From: Methylophilaceae bacterium
GTDB taxonomy: Bacteria > Pseudomonadota > Gammaproteobacteria > Burkholderiales > Methylophilaceae
Direction of reading: 5' to 3'
Length of the DNA: 17,170 nucleotides
NCBI GenBank assembly: GCA_017880825.1
Contig: JADGRN010000010.1
Span: forward strand, 1 to 17,170
A model generated the notes under the pieces. The model had not been told where the DNA came from, ran no database searches, and saw only the letters and a list, made by a program, of their open reading frames with translations. Position 1 is the first letter of the stretch, and the number at the start of each line of letters is the position of its first letter. The position numbers and the translations under genes are program-made. Positions 1 through 7,816 of this stretch are shown here, piece after piece.

Positions 1-312
1 TGCCGGCGCTGCTGCTGCCGGGGCCGGAGTTGGTTTGGCTTCCTCTGCCGGCTTAGCGGCAGGCGTATCTGCTTCCGCTGCATCCATGGTCAGAATCAGT
101 GTGCCTTGGGCAGCTTTATCGCCTACCTTGATCTTGAGTTCTTTCACTACGCCGGCGAACGGCGCAGGGATATCCATGGAAGCCTTGTCGGATTCCAGAG
201 TAATCAGCGGATCATCTTCGCCTATACTGTCGCCGGATTTAACCAGCACTTCGATGACGTCAACATCCTCAAAGTTGCCGATGTCAGGGACGAGGACTTG
301 TTTAATAGCCAT
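1..312 (-). CDS. aceF: Pyruvate dehydrogenase E2 (dihydrolipoamide acetyltransferase), N-terminal part only
   Basis: This is the first 104 codons of the E2 core of pyruvate dehydrogenase, which transfers the acetyl group from E1 to CoA on a lipoyl arm. The gene runs off the left edge of the window, so the E1-binding and catalytic domains are not visible. Residues 1-75 form a biotinyl/lipoyl domain beginning MAIKQVLVPDIGNFEDVDVI; the lipoylated lysine is K43 in the motif ESDKASMDIP. It is followed by an Ala/Pro/Glu-rich flexible linker from about residue 80, typical of E2 swinging arms. The ATG at 312 has a good AGGAG ribosome-binding site, and aceE ends only 14 bases upstream, so the two are surely co-transcribed. 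The lipoyl domain alone could belong to another E2 or to a lipoyl-bearing E3, but the position directly behind aceE makes aceF by far the best call. Confidence 0.93.
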   Translation of the reverse strand, partial: MAIKQVLVPDIGNFEDVDVIEVLVKSGDSIGEDDPLITLESDKASMDIPAPFAGVVKELKIKVGDKAAQGTLILTMDAAEADTPAAKPAEEAKPTPAPAAAAPA

Positions 313-326
313 TTGTCGTCTCCTGA

Positions 327-2993
327 TTAAACCGTGGTCGGATTGGGCTTGGCTGCGTTGATCTTGTATTTCTTGATCGCTTCAGCGGCTTTAGTTGCGG
401 GTAGTTTGCCATCGTCGGCCAGCGCCTTGAGTGCGGCAACCACAACATAGTAGCGGTCCACCTCAAAGAAACTGCGCAGTGCTTCACGGCTGTCGCTGCG
501 GCCAAAGCCATCAGTCCCCAGCGCGACAAAGCGTTGTGCAACGAAGCCGCGAATCTGCTCGGCAAATGCCTTCATGTAGTCGGTGGAGGCAATCACCGGG
601 CCTTCTGCCTTTTTCAGGCACTGTGCAACGTAGCTGTCCTTCTGCGGCTTATCGGGATGCAGCATGTTCCAGCGTTCCACCCCCAGGCCTTCGCGGCGCA
701 GTTCGTTAAAGCTGGTGACGCTCCAGATGTCGGCGGCAACGCCCCAGTCTTTCTCCAGCAACTCAGCGGCTGCAATGACTTCGCGCAAAATCACGCCACT
801 GCCCATGAGTTGGACCTTGGGTGCTTTTGAATCTTTAGCGGCTTTGGACTTGCTGAACTGGTACATGCCTTTGATGATGCCGTCCTCAATGCCCTGGGGC
901 AGTGCGGGATGGGTGTAATTTTCGTTCATCAGGGTGATGTAGTAATACACATCCTCCTGCTCTTGCATCATGCGGCGCAGGCCATCCTGCATGATCACGG
1001 CCAGTTCGTAGGCAAAGGTCGGGTCGTAGGAGATGCAGTTGGGGATGGTCGCTGCCAATAATTGGCTGTGGCCATCTTCGTGCTGCAGGCCTTCGCCATT
1101 CAGCGTAGTGCGGCCGGCTGTGGCGCCAAGCAGGAAGCCGCGCGCACGTGAATCCCCCGCCGCCCAGGCGAGGTCGCCGATGCGCTGGAAACCGAACATG
1201 GAGTAGAAGATGTAGAACGGGATCATCTGCACACCGGTGGTGCTGTAGGATGTGGCCGCCGCAATCCAGGAGGAGAATGAACCGGCCTCGTTGATGCCTT
1301 CCTCCAGAATCTGGCCGTCTTTCTGTTCCTTGTAGAACATCACCTGGTCGGAGTCCTGCGGGTCATACAACTGGCCCACCGAGGAGTAGATGCCCAAGCT
1401 GCGGAACATGCCTTCCATGCCGAACGTGCGCGCTTCATCCGGCACAATAGGCACGACATATTTGCCTATGGTCTTGTCGCGCAATAGGGTGGAAAGAATG
1501 CGCACGAACGCCATGGTGGTGGAAATCTCGCGTTCACCGGTCGCGGCCAGCATGTTCTCGAACGCCGACAGTGCCGGTACGGTCAGCTCGTTGCCCTTGC
1601 GGCGGCGCGCCGGCACGAAGCCGCCTGCGGCTTCGCGGCGCTGACGCAGGTACTGCATCTCCGGGCTGTCTTCGGCGGGCTTGTAGAACGATAGTTTTTC
1701 CACTTCCTCATCGCTGATCGATAAATCGAAACGCGTGCGGAAAACCTTGAGCGAGGCGAGGTCCATGCTCTTCTGCTGGTGGGTGATGTTCTGGCCTTCA
1801 CCCGCATCGCCCATGCCGTAACCCTTGACGGTTTTTGCCAGGATAACCGTAGGCTGACCCTTATGCTTGACCGCCGCGGCATAGGCGGCATACACCTTGT
1901 GCGGATCATGGCCGCCACGGTTGAGGCGCCAGATGTCCTGATCCGACATCGCCGCCACCATTTCCTTCAGCTCCGGATATTTACCGAAGAAATGCTCGCG
2001 CGTATAGGCGCCGCCCTTGGCCTTGAAGTTCTGGTATTCGCCGTCGACCGCTTCTTCCATGCGCTTTTTCAGCAGGCCGTCCTTGTCCATCGCCAGCAGT
2101 GGATCCCAATAGGAGCCCCAGATGACCTTGAGCACGTTCCAGCCGGAGCCACGGAAATCGGCTTCCAGTTCCTGGATGATCTTGCCGTTGCCGCGCACCG
2201 GGCCGTCCAAGCGCTGCAGGTTGCAATTGATCACGAAGATCAGGTTGTCAAGTTTTTCGCGCGAAGCCAGCGAAATCGCACCCAAGGATTCAGGCTCGTC
2301 CATTTCGCCGTCGCCGCAGAACACCCACACCTTGCGCTCGGAAGTGTCGGCGATACCGCGGTCATGCAGGTATTTGAGGAAGCGCGCCTGGTAAATACCC
2401 TGGATCGGTCCCAGGCCCATCGATACCGTGGGGAACTGCCAGAAATCCGGCATCAGCCAAGGATGCGGATAAGAAGGCAAGCCCTTGCCACCCGTTTCCA
2501 TGCGGAAATTGGACAATTGCTCTTCTGTCAGGCGGCCTTCCAGAAAGGCGCGCGCATAGATGCCGGGTGATGAGTGTCCTTGGAAGTACACCAGGTCGCC
2601 ACCGAATTTATCGTTGGCAGCGCGGAAAAAATGGTTGAAGCCGACGTCATACAAAGTCGCAGCAGACTGGAAACTGGCGATATGGCCGCCCACCCCTGGA
2701 GATTTTTCGTTGGCGCGCAGCACGGTCATGATCGCATTCCAGCGTATCAATGCGCGAATGCGGCGTTCCATGGTCGGGTCGCCCGGCAGCTTCTGTTGCA
2801 AGTGCGACGGGATGGTGTTCACATACGCCGTGGTGGCGTTGTAGGGCAGATAAGCGCCGGAGCGCCGCGCTTTATCAATCAGCGTTTCCAGCAGGAAGTG
2901 CGCGCGCTCGGTTCCCTCCTGTTCCAGCACCGCATCGATGGCATCAAGCCATTCGTGGGTCTCTTGCGGGTCAGTATCGGGGGTCAATGCCAT
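327..2993 (-). CDS. aceE: Pyruvate dehydrogenase E1 component, homodimeric type
   Basis: This is the thiamine-diphosphate-dependent E1 of the pyruvate dehydrogenase complex. It decarboxylates pyruvate and reductively acetylates the E2 lipoyl group in the cytoplasm. The protein is 888 residues, matching the roughly 887 of the enterobacterial AceE family. Visible landmarks are the active-site histidine motif HSSPGIYARAFLEGRL (from residue 140), the ThDP-binding motif GDGEMDEPES (from 227) ending in NCN (256-258), and the inner-loop motif GQNITHQQKSMD. The reading frame stays open upstream to 3077, but the ATG at 2993 is preferred: it gives the family N-terminus MALTPDTDPQETHEWLDAI and follows a GGAG ribosome-binding site, whereas the extra 28 residues look like untranslated leader. 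The next gene is aceF. The 224-base gap to the divergent aminopeptidase gene must carry promoters for both directions, but I cannot define them. Confidence 0.97.
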   Translation of the reverse strand: MALTPDTDPQETHEWLDAIDAVLEQEGTERAHFLLETLIDKARRSGAYLPYNATTAYVNTIPSHLQQKLPGDPTMERRIRALIRWNAIMTVLRANEKSPGVGGHIASFQSAATLYDVGFNHFFRAANDKFGGDLVYFQGHSSPGIYARAFLEGRLTEEQLSNFRMETGGKGLPSYPHPWLMPDFWQFPTVSMGLGPIQGIYQARFLKYLHDRGIADTSERKVWVFCGDGEMDEPESLGAISLASREKLDNLIFVINCNLQRLDGPVRGNGKIIQELEADFRGSGWNVLKVIWGSYWDPLLAMDKDGLLKKRMEEAVDGEYQNFKAKGGAYTREHFFGKYPELKEMVAAMSDQDIWRLNRGGHDPHKVYAAYAAAVKHKGQPTVILAKTVKGYGMGDAGEGQNITHQQKSMDLASLKVFRTRFDLSISDEEVEKLSFYKPAEDSPEMQYLRQRREAAGGFVPARRRKGNELTVPALSAFENMLAATGEREISTTMAFVRILSTLLRDKTIGKYVVPIVPDEARTFGMEGMFRSLGIYSSVGQLYDPQDSDQVMFYKEQKDGQILEEGINEAGSFSSWIAAATSYSTTGVQMIPFYIFYSMFGFQRIGDLAWAAGDSRARGFLLGATAGRTTLNGEGLQHEDGHSQLLAATIPNCISYDPTFAYELAVIMQDGLRRMMQEQEDVYYYITLMNENYTHPALPQGIEDGIIKGMYQFSKSKAAKDSKAPKVQLMGSGVILREVIAAAELLEKDWGVAADIWSVTSFNELRREGLGVERWNMLHPDKPQKDSYVAQCLKKAEGPVIASTDYMKAFAEQIRGFVAQRFVALGTDGFGRSDSREALRSFFEVDRYYVVVAALKALADDGKLPATKAAEAIKKYKINAAKPNPTTV

Positions 2994-3217
2994 ATGGTGA
3001 TCTCCAGGAAACTTTTGTGGTTTGCTATAGGTATAATCAAATTGAAGCGGCAACAAGCTGATAACACAACTTTGCAACCTGATTTACAGTACAGCTTGAG
3101 GCTCAGGAAAGTCGCCATATTGGCTTTTTTGGCGGTTCAGGTCAAGTTCAAGCATGTTGCCCATAGCCTGGCTACAGCCCTGCCAGCCGCTCCCATGCTT
3201 AAAATAAGAGGAATTCC

Positions 3218-4714
3218 ATGCCCATACAATTGAAGCAATTTACCTCACCGGCAGATGAAAAGTCACTGTCTGCCAGCAGCCATGTGTTATTCGTGTTGCC
3301 GCCCGACAAGCCCGCCAGAATGCCTTACGGCGCGGTGCTGGAGAAAAAGTTGAAGCGCAGCCATAGCAAGTACAGTGATTTGGCCAAAACGCCAATGAGC
3401 AGTGACCTGCCGCATGGGGGACCAAGTGGTGCTCCAAGTGGAACTCCAAGTGGAGCTATAGCAAGCTGGGTGGTGCTGGATGCCAAACACAATGCTTTTC
3501 AGCGCCATACCTTGTTGCGCAAGGCGCTGAAAACCCTGCTTGATGAAAAGCCGCAAACCCTGGCGATTGCCGTGTTTGGCGATGATGCATTCAGAAAAGC
3601 CGCCGCTTGTGATGCATTTTACGTGGTGAGCGTCAATGCGGCTGAATTGCCCAGCCGCAAGAAATCGAAAGATAAACCCATGCGGCTCAAGACTATTGCC
3701 TTGCATGGCTGGCAGGAGTCGCACGGCTATGCCCAGATCCAGGCGCGTGTAGCGGGCAATACGCTGACCCGCCAGCTCACCATGCTGCCGCCGAATGAAT
3801 TAACGCCCACCATTTACCGCGACAAGATGGCCAAGCTGGCTAAAGACAACGGCTGGAAGCATGAAGAATACGACATGAAAAAGCTGCAAAAAATCGGTGC
3901 AGGGGCTTTTGTCGCGGTGGGGCAGGGCTCCGAGCCGCAGGATGCGGCGATTGTGCATCTTAGCTATTCACCTAAAGGCGTCAAAAAACATATCGCGCTG
4001 GTGGGCAAGGGCATCTGCTTTGATACCGGCGGCCATAACCTCAAGCCGGCGCGCTATATGCATGGCATGCACGAGGACATGAACGGCTCGGCGGTGGTAC
4101 TGGGTATCCTGCTGGCGGCGACGCAATCCAAGTTGCCGATCAGGATCGATTGCTGGCTGTCCATCGCGCAGAACCATATCGGCCCCAAGGCCTACAAGCA
4201 GAATGACGTGGTGACGGCGCTCAATGGCACCACCATTGAGATCGTGCACACCGACGCCGAGGGCCGCATGGTGCTGGCCGATACGCTGACGCTGGCTTCG
4301 CGCGAAAAGCCAGAGTTCATGATGGATTTCGCCACCTTGACCGGCAGTATGGCGGTGGCGCTGGGCGACCGTTACAGCGGCGTCCTCGGCAATCGCCCTG
4401 AACTGCTGTGCAAAGCCATGGGGGCGGGCACCGCTTCCGGCGAACGTGTCTCGGTTTTTCCTTTCGATGAAGACTACGAAGAAGACCTGGAAAGCGGCAT
4501 CGCCGATATCAAGCAGTGCACTCTGGACGGCGGTGCTGACCACATACTGGCCGCACGTTTCTTGTCCAGATTTATCGAAGGCGATGTGCCGTGGCTGCAT
4601 GTGGATTTGTCCTCCAGCAACCGCAAGGGCGGCCTGGGTGCGGTAGCCAGCGACGTGAACGGTTTTGGGGTCGGTTTTGGACTGGCGCTGATCACCCGGA
4701 TATTGTCTGAATAG
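3218..4714 (+). CDS. Leucyl aminopeptidase family (M17) metallopeptidase
   Basis: This is a cytosolic two-metal aminopeptidase of family M17 that removes N-terminal residues from peptides, about 498 residues as usual for PepA-type enzymes. The C-terminal catalytic domain (from about residue 175) has all the expected ligands: K264 and D269 in VGKGICFDTGG, K276 in NLKPA, D287 in HEDMNGSA, and D346, E348 and R350 in HTDAEGRM. The last motif is NTDAEGR in classical PepA, so this is a divergent branch, nearer the PepB/'M17 family' proteins than E. coli PepA. The N-terminal domain is poorly conserved and contains a small Pro-Ser-Gly repeat at residues 69-80. The ATG follows an AGAGG ribosome-binding site. 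It is divergent from aceE, and the M23 gene starts 11-26 bases downstream, so it is probably the first gene of an operon. The peptidase family is certain; substrate preference is unknown. Confidence 0.92.
   Translation: MPIQLKQFTSPADEKSLSASSHVLFVLPPDKPARMPYGAVLEKKLKRSHSKYSDLAKTPMSSDLPHGGPSGAPSGTPSGAIASWVVLDAKHNAFQRHTLLRKALKTLLDEKPQTLAIAVFGDDAFRKAAACDAFYVVSVNAAELPSRKKSKDKPMRLKTIALHGWQESHGYAQIQARVAGNTLTRQLTMLPPNELTPTIYRDKMAKLAKDNGWKHEEYDMKKLQKIGAGAFVAVGQGSEPQDAAIVHLSYSPKGVKKHIALVGKGICFDTGGHNLKPARYMHGMHEDMNGSAVVLGILLAATQSKLPIRIDCWLSIAQNHIGPKAYKQNDVVTALNGTTIEIVHTDAEGRMVLADTLTLASREKPEFMMDFATLTGSMAVALGDRYSGVLGNRPELLCKAMGAGTASGERVSVFPFDEDYEEDLESGIADIKQCTLDGGADHILAARFLSRFIEGDVPWLHVDLSSSNRKGGLGAVASDVNGFGVGFGLALITRILSE
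3422..3457 (+). repeat. Three tandem 12-base units inside the M17 gene
   Basis: Three consecutive in-frame copies of ccaagtggNNct (ccaagtggtgct, ccaagtggaact, ccaagtggagct) encode PSGA-PSGT-PSGA. They sit in the variable N-terminal domain at residues 69-80, just before the IASWVVLD strand. Because the unit is a multiple of three, changes in copy number would keep the reading frame. It probably forms a flexible surface loop. Confidence 0.85.
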
Positions 4715-4740
4715 AGCCTGACTGATTGCGAGTCCGGAGC

Positions 4741-5565
4741 ATGCGCTGGAATAAGCTGATCTGGTTTAGTTGCCTGCTATTGCTCAGTCTGCCTGCGCAG
4801 GCTGAGACCAGCCCTGTTCAAATATCGGTGATGCCTTCCGGCAAATACTTCCGATTGGTAGGGCGCAATGACGGGGTGGCGCCGATGGATGTGCGGGTGG
4901 ATCTCGGGAGCAGCAGAAATGTGCGCAGCGATGGGGGTACGGTATTGCATGTGGTGTTGCGACCCAGTGCTGAAACAGCATTGGCGCGCCTTGAGCCAGT
5001 GTATAAGGAGGAGCCCATGGAGGTGCGATGGCGGGTAAGCAGTCAGTTGGGAGACCCGGAGGCCGTGCATGATGAGAGCGCACACTATCTTTTGCCGTTT
5101 CCTGCGGGCCGTCGTTTAAAGGTGGTGCAGGCCGCTGATGGCCAGTTGACAACCCATAACAGTGAAAATATGCGTCATGCGGTGGATATCGCAATGCCGG
5201 AGGGTACGCCGGTTTTGGCAGCCCGTAGCGGAAGAATGCTGGATAGCCGGGGCTGGTTCGGCGAGGGGCGGCCAGAAGTGGAGTATCTGGGACGTGCCAA
5301 TTTTGTGCGGATTTTGCATCCCGATGGTACTTGGGCTGTGTATGCTCATCTATCCGAAATCAATTCAAATCTGAATCCCGGAGATTGGCTCGAAGCAGGA
5401 ACGCAAATTGGCCTGTCCGGAAATAGCGGTTTCAGCAGCGGACCACACCTGCATTTTGCGGTACTTAAAAATACCGGCAGCGCAGAACAGGCGCTGCCTT
5501 TCCAGTTCTATACTCCACAGCGCGGCATGTTTATTCCACATCAAGGCGAGTGGCTGCAACAATGA
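4741..5565 (+). CDS. Exported M23-family (LytM-type) metallopeptidase
   Basis: This is a predicted periplasmic zinc endopeptidase of family M23, which cuts peptide crosslinks in peptidoglycan or activates amidases. Counted from the ATG at 4741 the protein is 274 residues. It starts with a short basic n-region and a Leu-rich signal peptide ending AQA before residue 22. A beta-rich N-terminal region of about 110 residues follows. The C-terminal M23 domain shows the zinc ligands H146 and D149 in HAVDIAMPEGTPV, H203 in VYAHLSEI, and the HLH motif in GPHLHFAV, so it looks catalytically competent. The start is uncertain: the GGAG next to this ATG is only one base away, and an in-frame TTG at 4726 would add five residues without changing the signal peptide. 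The preceding M17 gene ends just upstream and the next small ORF overlaps the stop codon, so it sits inside an operon. Confidence 0.9.
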   Translation: MRWNKLIWFSCLLLLSLPAQAETSPVQISVMPSGKYFRLVGRNDGVAPMDVRVDLGSSRNVRSDGGTVLHVVLRPSAETALARLEPVYKEEPMEVRWRVSSQLGDPEAVHDESAHYLLPFPAGRRLKVVQAADGQLTTHNSENMRHAVDIAMPEGTPVLAARSGRMLDSRGWFGEGRPEVEYLGRANFVRILHPDGTWAVYAHLSEINSNLNPGDWLEAGTQIGLSGNSGFSSGPHLHFAVLKNTGSAEQALPFQFYTPQRGMFIPHQGEWLQQ

Positions 5566-5729
5566 ACGGGATTTGCTGGAGAATATCGGGAGCCGGCATC
5601 GAACTGTCAATCGATTACGGGTCATGGCTTCTGGTGTTGTTCCCGACTTTCGTCATGGGGTGGTCGGGAATGATGTTGACCGGCTCGGTGTTCAATTACA
5701 TAGTGCGTCCATATGACAGCCGGACATAA
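5562..5729 (+). CDS. Small predicted membrane protein, 55 residues, unknown function
   Basis: An ATG at 5562 overlaps the TGA of the M23 gene (ATGA), opening a 55-codon frame that ends with TAA at 5729, 13 bases before the next gene's ATG. The product begins MNGICWRISGAGIELSIDYG and continues with a hydrophobic stretch at about residues 21-48 rich in Leu, Val, Met, Phe and Trp. It ends in a short polar, positively charged tail (RPYDSRT). This looks like one membrane-spanning helix with the tail outside the bilayer. It fills the whole gap between two clearly real genes and has the start/stop overlap expected for translational coupling. I do not recognise the family and assign no function. It could be a chance ORF, since it is short and I see no strong independent ribosome-binding site. 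Confidence 0.5.
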   Translation: MNGICWRISGAGIELSIDYGSWLLVLFPTFVMGWSGMMLTGSVFNYIVRPYDSRT

Positions 5730-5742
5730 ACGAAGGATTGAG

Positions 5743-7134
5743 ATGCAACTAACATTTTGCGGCGCGGCGAGTGAAGTTACCGGTTCCTGTTACCTGGTGG
5801 ATACCGGCACAGTGCGTTTTTTGGTGGATTGCGGCATGTTTCAGGGTGGCCATGATGCCGACCTGAAAAATCAGAAATTTCCCACATTCGACCCGAAGTC
5901 GATTGATTTTGTATTAGTCACGCATGCCCATATTGACCATTCCGGCATGTTGCCGCGTCTGGTTGCTTGCGGTTATAACGGGCCAATCTATACCACCAGA
6001 GCCAGCCTGGATCTGTTAAAAGTCATGCTGTCTGATAGTGCTCACATTCAGGCCAAAGAGGCAGAATGGGCGGAGCAACACCCCGAGCGCAACCACAGTC
6101 GCAACGCGACAGCGCTGCCGCTATACACCTTGCACGATGTGGAATCAGCCTTGGCATTGGTTGAGGCGGTGCCTTATGCAGCGAAAATCCAGCCACACGC
6201 AACCGTCGCCTGCCGGTTTCTCGATGCCGGGCATATTCTAGGTTCCGCCATCATCGAGGTGTGGGCGGGCGGTAAAAAGATTGTGTTTTCGGGCGACCTT
6301 GGTCAGCCAGGCCGCCCAATTCTGCGTAGTCCCACGCCGGTTGAGAGTGCGGATATCGTGCTGGTTGAATCCACCTATGGCAACCGCCTGCACAAGAATT
6401 TAAACGATACCCTGGATGAATTCGTCCAGGTTATCGAAGATACAAGGCATCACAAACACGGCAATATCATCATGCCGGCGTTTACCGTCGGGCGCACCCA
6501 GGAAATTTTATACCTGCTGATCGACCTCACGCGTCAGCGGCGTCTGCATGATCTCAAGATTTATGTCGATTCGCCCATGGCGCTCGCGGCAACCGAAATC
6601 ACCATGCATCATATCGAGCTCTTCAATAAGGAGGCGCAAGCATTGCTGGCATGGGGGCAGGAACGACGGAAAGAATTGCCCGATATCAATTTCGTGCAAT
6701 CCGTGGAGGAATCCATAGCCCTCAACGACATCCGTTCCGGCGCCATCATCATCTCCGCCAGCGGCATGTGCGATGCCGGGCGCATCAAGCACCATCTGAA
6801 ATACAACCTCAGGCGTCCGGAATGCAGCATCGTTTTCACCGGGTTCCAGGCCGAAGGAACGCTGGGCAGAAGGCTGGTAGATGGCGCAAAGCTGGTCAGA
6901 ATATTCGGCGAGGAAATCCCGGTGCGGGCGAGCATCCATACCGTCGGCGGCCTTTCCGCACACGCCGACCAGGCTGGATTGCTCGATTGGCTGGGGCACT
7001 TTAAACAGGCGCCGCAGCAGACCTTTGTTGTACATGGCGAAGCCGCTACTGCCATCCAGTTTTCTGGATTGATCAGGGAGCGAATGCACTGGAATGTCCT
7101 GGTACCTTCGGCCAATGAAACTGTCAGGCTTTGA
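5743..7134 (+). CDS. MBL-fold, beta-CASP RNA metallohydrolase (CPSF/YSH1-like)
   Basis: This 463-residue protein is a metallo-beta-lactamase of the beta-CASP group, whose members are zinc-dependent endo- or exoribonucleases acting on RNA in the cytoplasm. The MBL motifs are HAHIDH (residues 61-66), H164 in DAGHILGSA and D185 in FSGDLG. The beta-CASP motifs follow: motif A acidic residue E209 in VLVESTYG, the MPAFTVGRTQEILYLL segment, SASGMCDAGRIKHHL, motif B H407 in GGLSAHADQ and motif C H431 in VVHGE. The length fits the stand-alone bacterial form without KH domains, resembling the Thermus TTHA0252 type rather than RNase J. The frame opens at 5713, but the ATG at 5743 is chosen because it gives the family N-terminus MQLTFCGAASEVTGSCYLV and follows GAAGGA at good spacing. 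It is the last gene of the plus-strand run and converges on the DUF488 gene. Its RNA target is unknown. Confidence 0.93.
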   Translation: MQLTFCGAASEVTGSCYLVDTGTVRFLVDCGMFQGGHDADLKNQKFPTFDPKSIDFVLVTHAHIDHSGMLPRLVACGYNGPIYTTRASLDLLKVMLSDSAHIQAKEAEWAEQHPERNHSRNATALPLYTLHDVESALALVEAVPYAAKIQPHATVACRFLDAGHILGSAIIEVWAGGKKIVFSGDLGQPGRPILRSPTPVESADIVLVESTYGNRLHKNLNDTLDEFVQVIEDTRHHKHGNIIMPAFTVGRTQEILYLLIDLTRQRRLHDLKIYVDSPMALAATEITMHHIELFNKEAQALLAWGQERRKELPDINFVQSVEESIALNDIRSGAIIISASGMCDAGRIKHHLKYNLRRPECSIVFTGFQAEGTLGRRLVDGAKLVRIFGEEIPVRASIHTVGGLSAHADQAGLLDWLGHFKQAPQQTFVVHGEAATAIQFSGLIRERMHWNVLVPSANETVRL

Positions 7135-7185
7135 TGGACACAGAGCAGTTGTGAAGAGAAAAGGGAAGAATTTGCCTGCTGCACC

Positions 7186-7197
7186 TATCAATTGATA
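7186..7197. other. 12-base perfect palindrome between convergent genes
   Basis: TATCAATTGATA reads the same on both strands and lies in the 80-base gap between the convergent beta-CASP and DUF488 genes. There is no T-run after it, so it is not an obvious intrinsic terminator. It may be a protein-binding site or chance. No other hairpin-plus-T-run terminator is visible in this gap. Confidence 0.4.
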
Positions 7198-7214
7198 CGG
7201 CCAATTCTCCTTAT

Positions 7215-7784
7215 CTAGTTGCGATTATCGGCATGGCTATGTTCTGTCGCAGCCGCACGTGGGTAAGTGATTGTCGTGCCATCCATCTTGGCAAAAGGGG
7301 GCAGCGTGTGTATCTGGCATCGGGTTTGGTTAATGATTTCCTCGACGCGAAGACCATGTACTACTAAAGCATCGGCAATTAACGAGCGATGACAGCGCCA
7401 AGGCACGGCCTCGGCGCACATCAGCGCCACACGATCCTGTTTTGCCAGTTTCATGAGGGACTCTAAATTCTGCGCGAATTCGTCGGTCTGCATATAGTCG
7501 GCATAACCGCGGAACGAGGCATTTCGCCAACCTTGATTCGGGGACTCCGGACTGGTGCGGCGGAAGCCTCCCAAGCCCACGACATGCGTATAGTTGATGC
7601 CTGCGGCCTCAAGTGCCGCCGGAAAAGTGTCGCGGTTGAACTGTGGGTTATGGCGAGAGCGTGGCACGGTACGCACATCAATAAGGTGGGTCACCGAGTG
7701 GGCGGTAAGTAACGCAATAAACTCGGTGAGGGGGTGCGTCGAATGACCAACCGTCAATACGACTGGCTGAGAGTCCTGCTTCAC
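7215..7784 (-). CDS. DUF488 family protein
   Basis: This 189-residue cytoplasmic protein belongs to the DUF488 family, whose biochemical role is not established. The family signatures are the N-terminal VGHSTHPLTEFIALL, IDVRTVPRSRHNPQFN, the GLGGFR segment, and the C-terminal CAEAVPWRCHRSLIADAL with its conserved Cys, Arg and His. The cysteine and histidine arrangement suggests a redox or metal-related site, but that is inference. The start is GTG at 7784, the only usable start codon in the open frame, and it lacks a clear ribosome-binding site. It instead overlaps the stop of a ten-codon minicistron that itself overlaps the cupin stop, which suggests coupled translation. The C-terminal about 20 residues are His/Asn-rich and probably disordered. 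It is last in the nnrS-cupin-DUF488 run. Confidence 0.85.
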   Translation of the reverse strand: MKQDSQPVVLTVGHSTHPLTEFIALLTAHSVTHLIDVRTVPRSRHNPQFNRDTFPAALEAAGINYTHVVGLGGFRRTSPESPNQGWRNASFRGYADYMQTDEFAQNLESLMKLAKQDRVALMCAEAVPWRCHRSLIADALVVHGLRVEEIINQTRCQIHTLPPFAKMDGTTITYPRAAATEHSHADNRN

Positions 7785-7816
7785 TAACCCAACAATACTT
7801 TTGAGGCTGCCATCAT
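7784..7816 (-). other. Ten-codon minicistron bridging cupin and DUF488
   Basis: On the minus strand the cupin stop TGA (7815-7813) lies between and overlaps two consecutive ATG codons. The frame they share encodes MMAASKVLLG and ends with TAG at 7786-7784, whose last G is the first base of the DUF488 GTG start. Ribosomes finishing cupin could therefore restart and be delivered to the GTG. The arrangement is visible in the sequence; translation of the peptide is not shown. Confidence 0.4.

Noticed and set aside
1779..2570. A 263-codon plus-strand frame opposite aceE
   Set aside because: It lies wholly inside aceE on the other strand, has no recognisable domain, and is the usual mirror frame of a GC-rich gene.
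2994..3077. Longer aceE start adding 28 residues upstream of MALTPDTDP
   Set aside because: The added residues do not resemble any AceE N-terminus, and the ATG at 2993 has a good ribosome-binding site and the expected family start.
3968..4600. A 210-codon minus-strand frame inside the M17 gene
   Set aside because: It is entirely within a gene with complete catalytic motifs and shows no domain of its own.
6508..7191. A 227-codon minus-strand frame opposite the beta-CASP gene
   Set aside because: It mirrors the conserved beta-CASP motifs and has no independent support.
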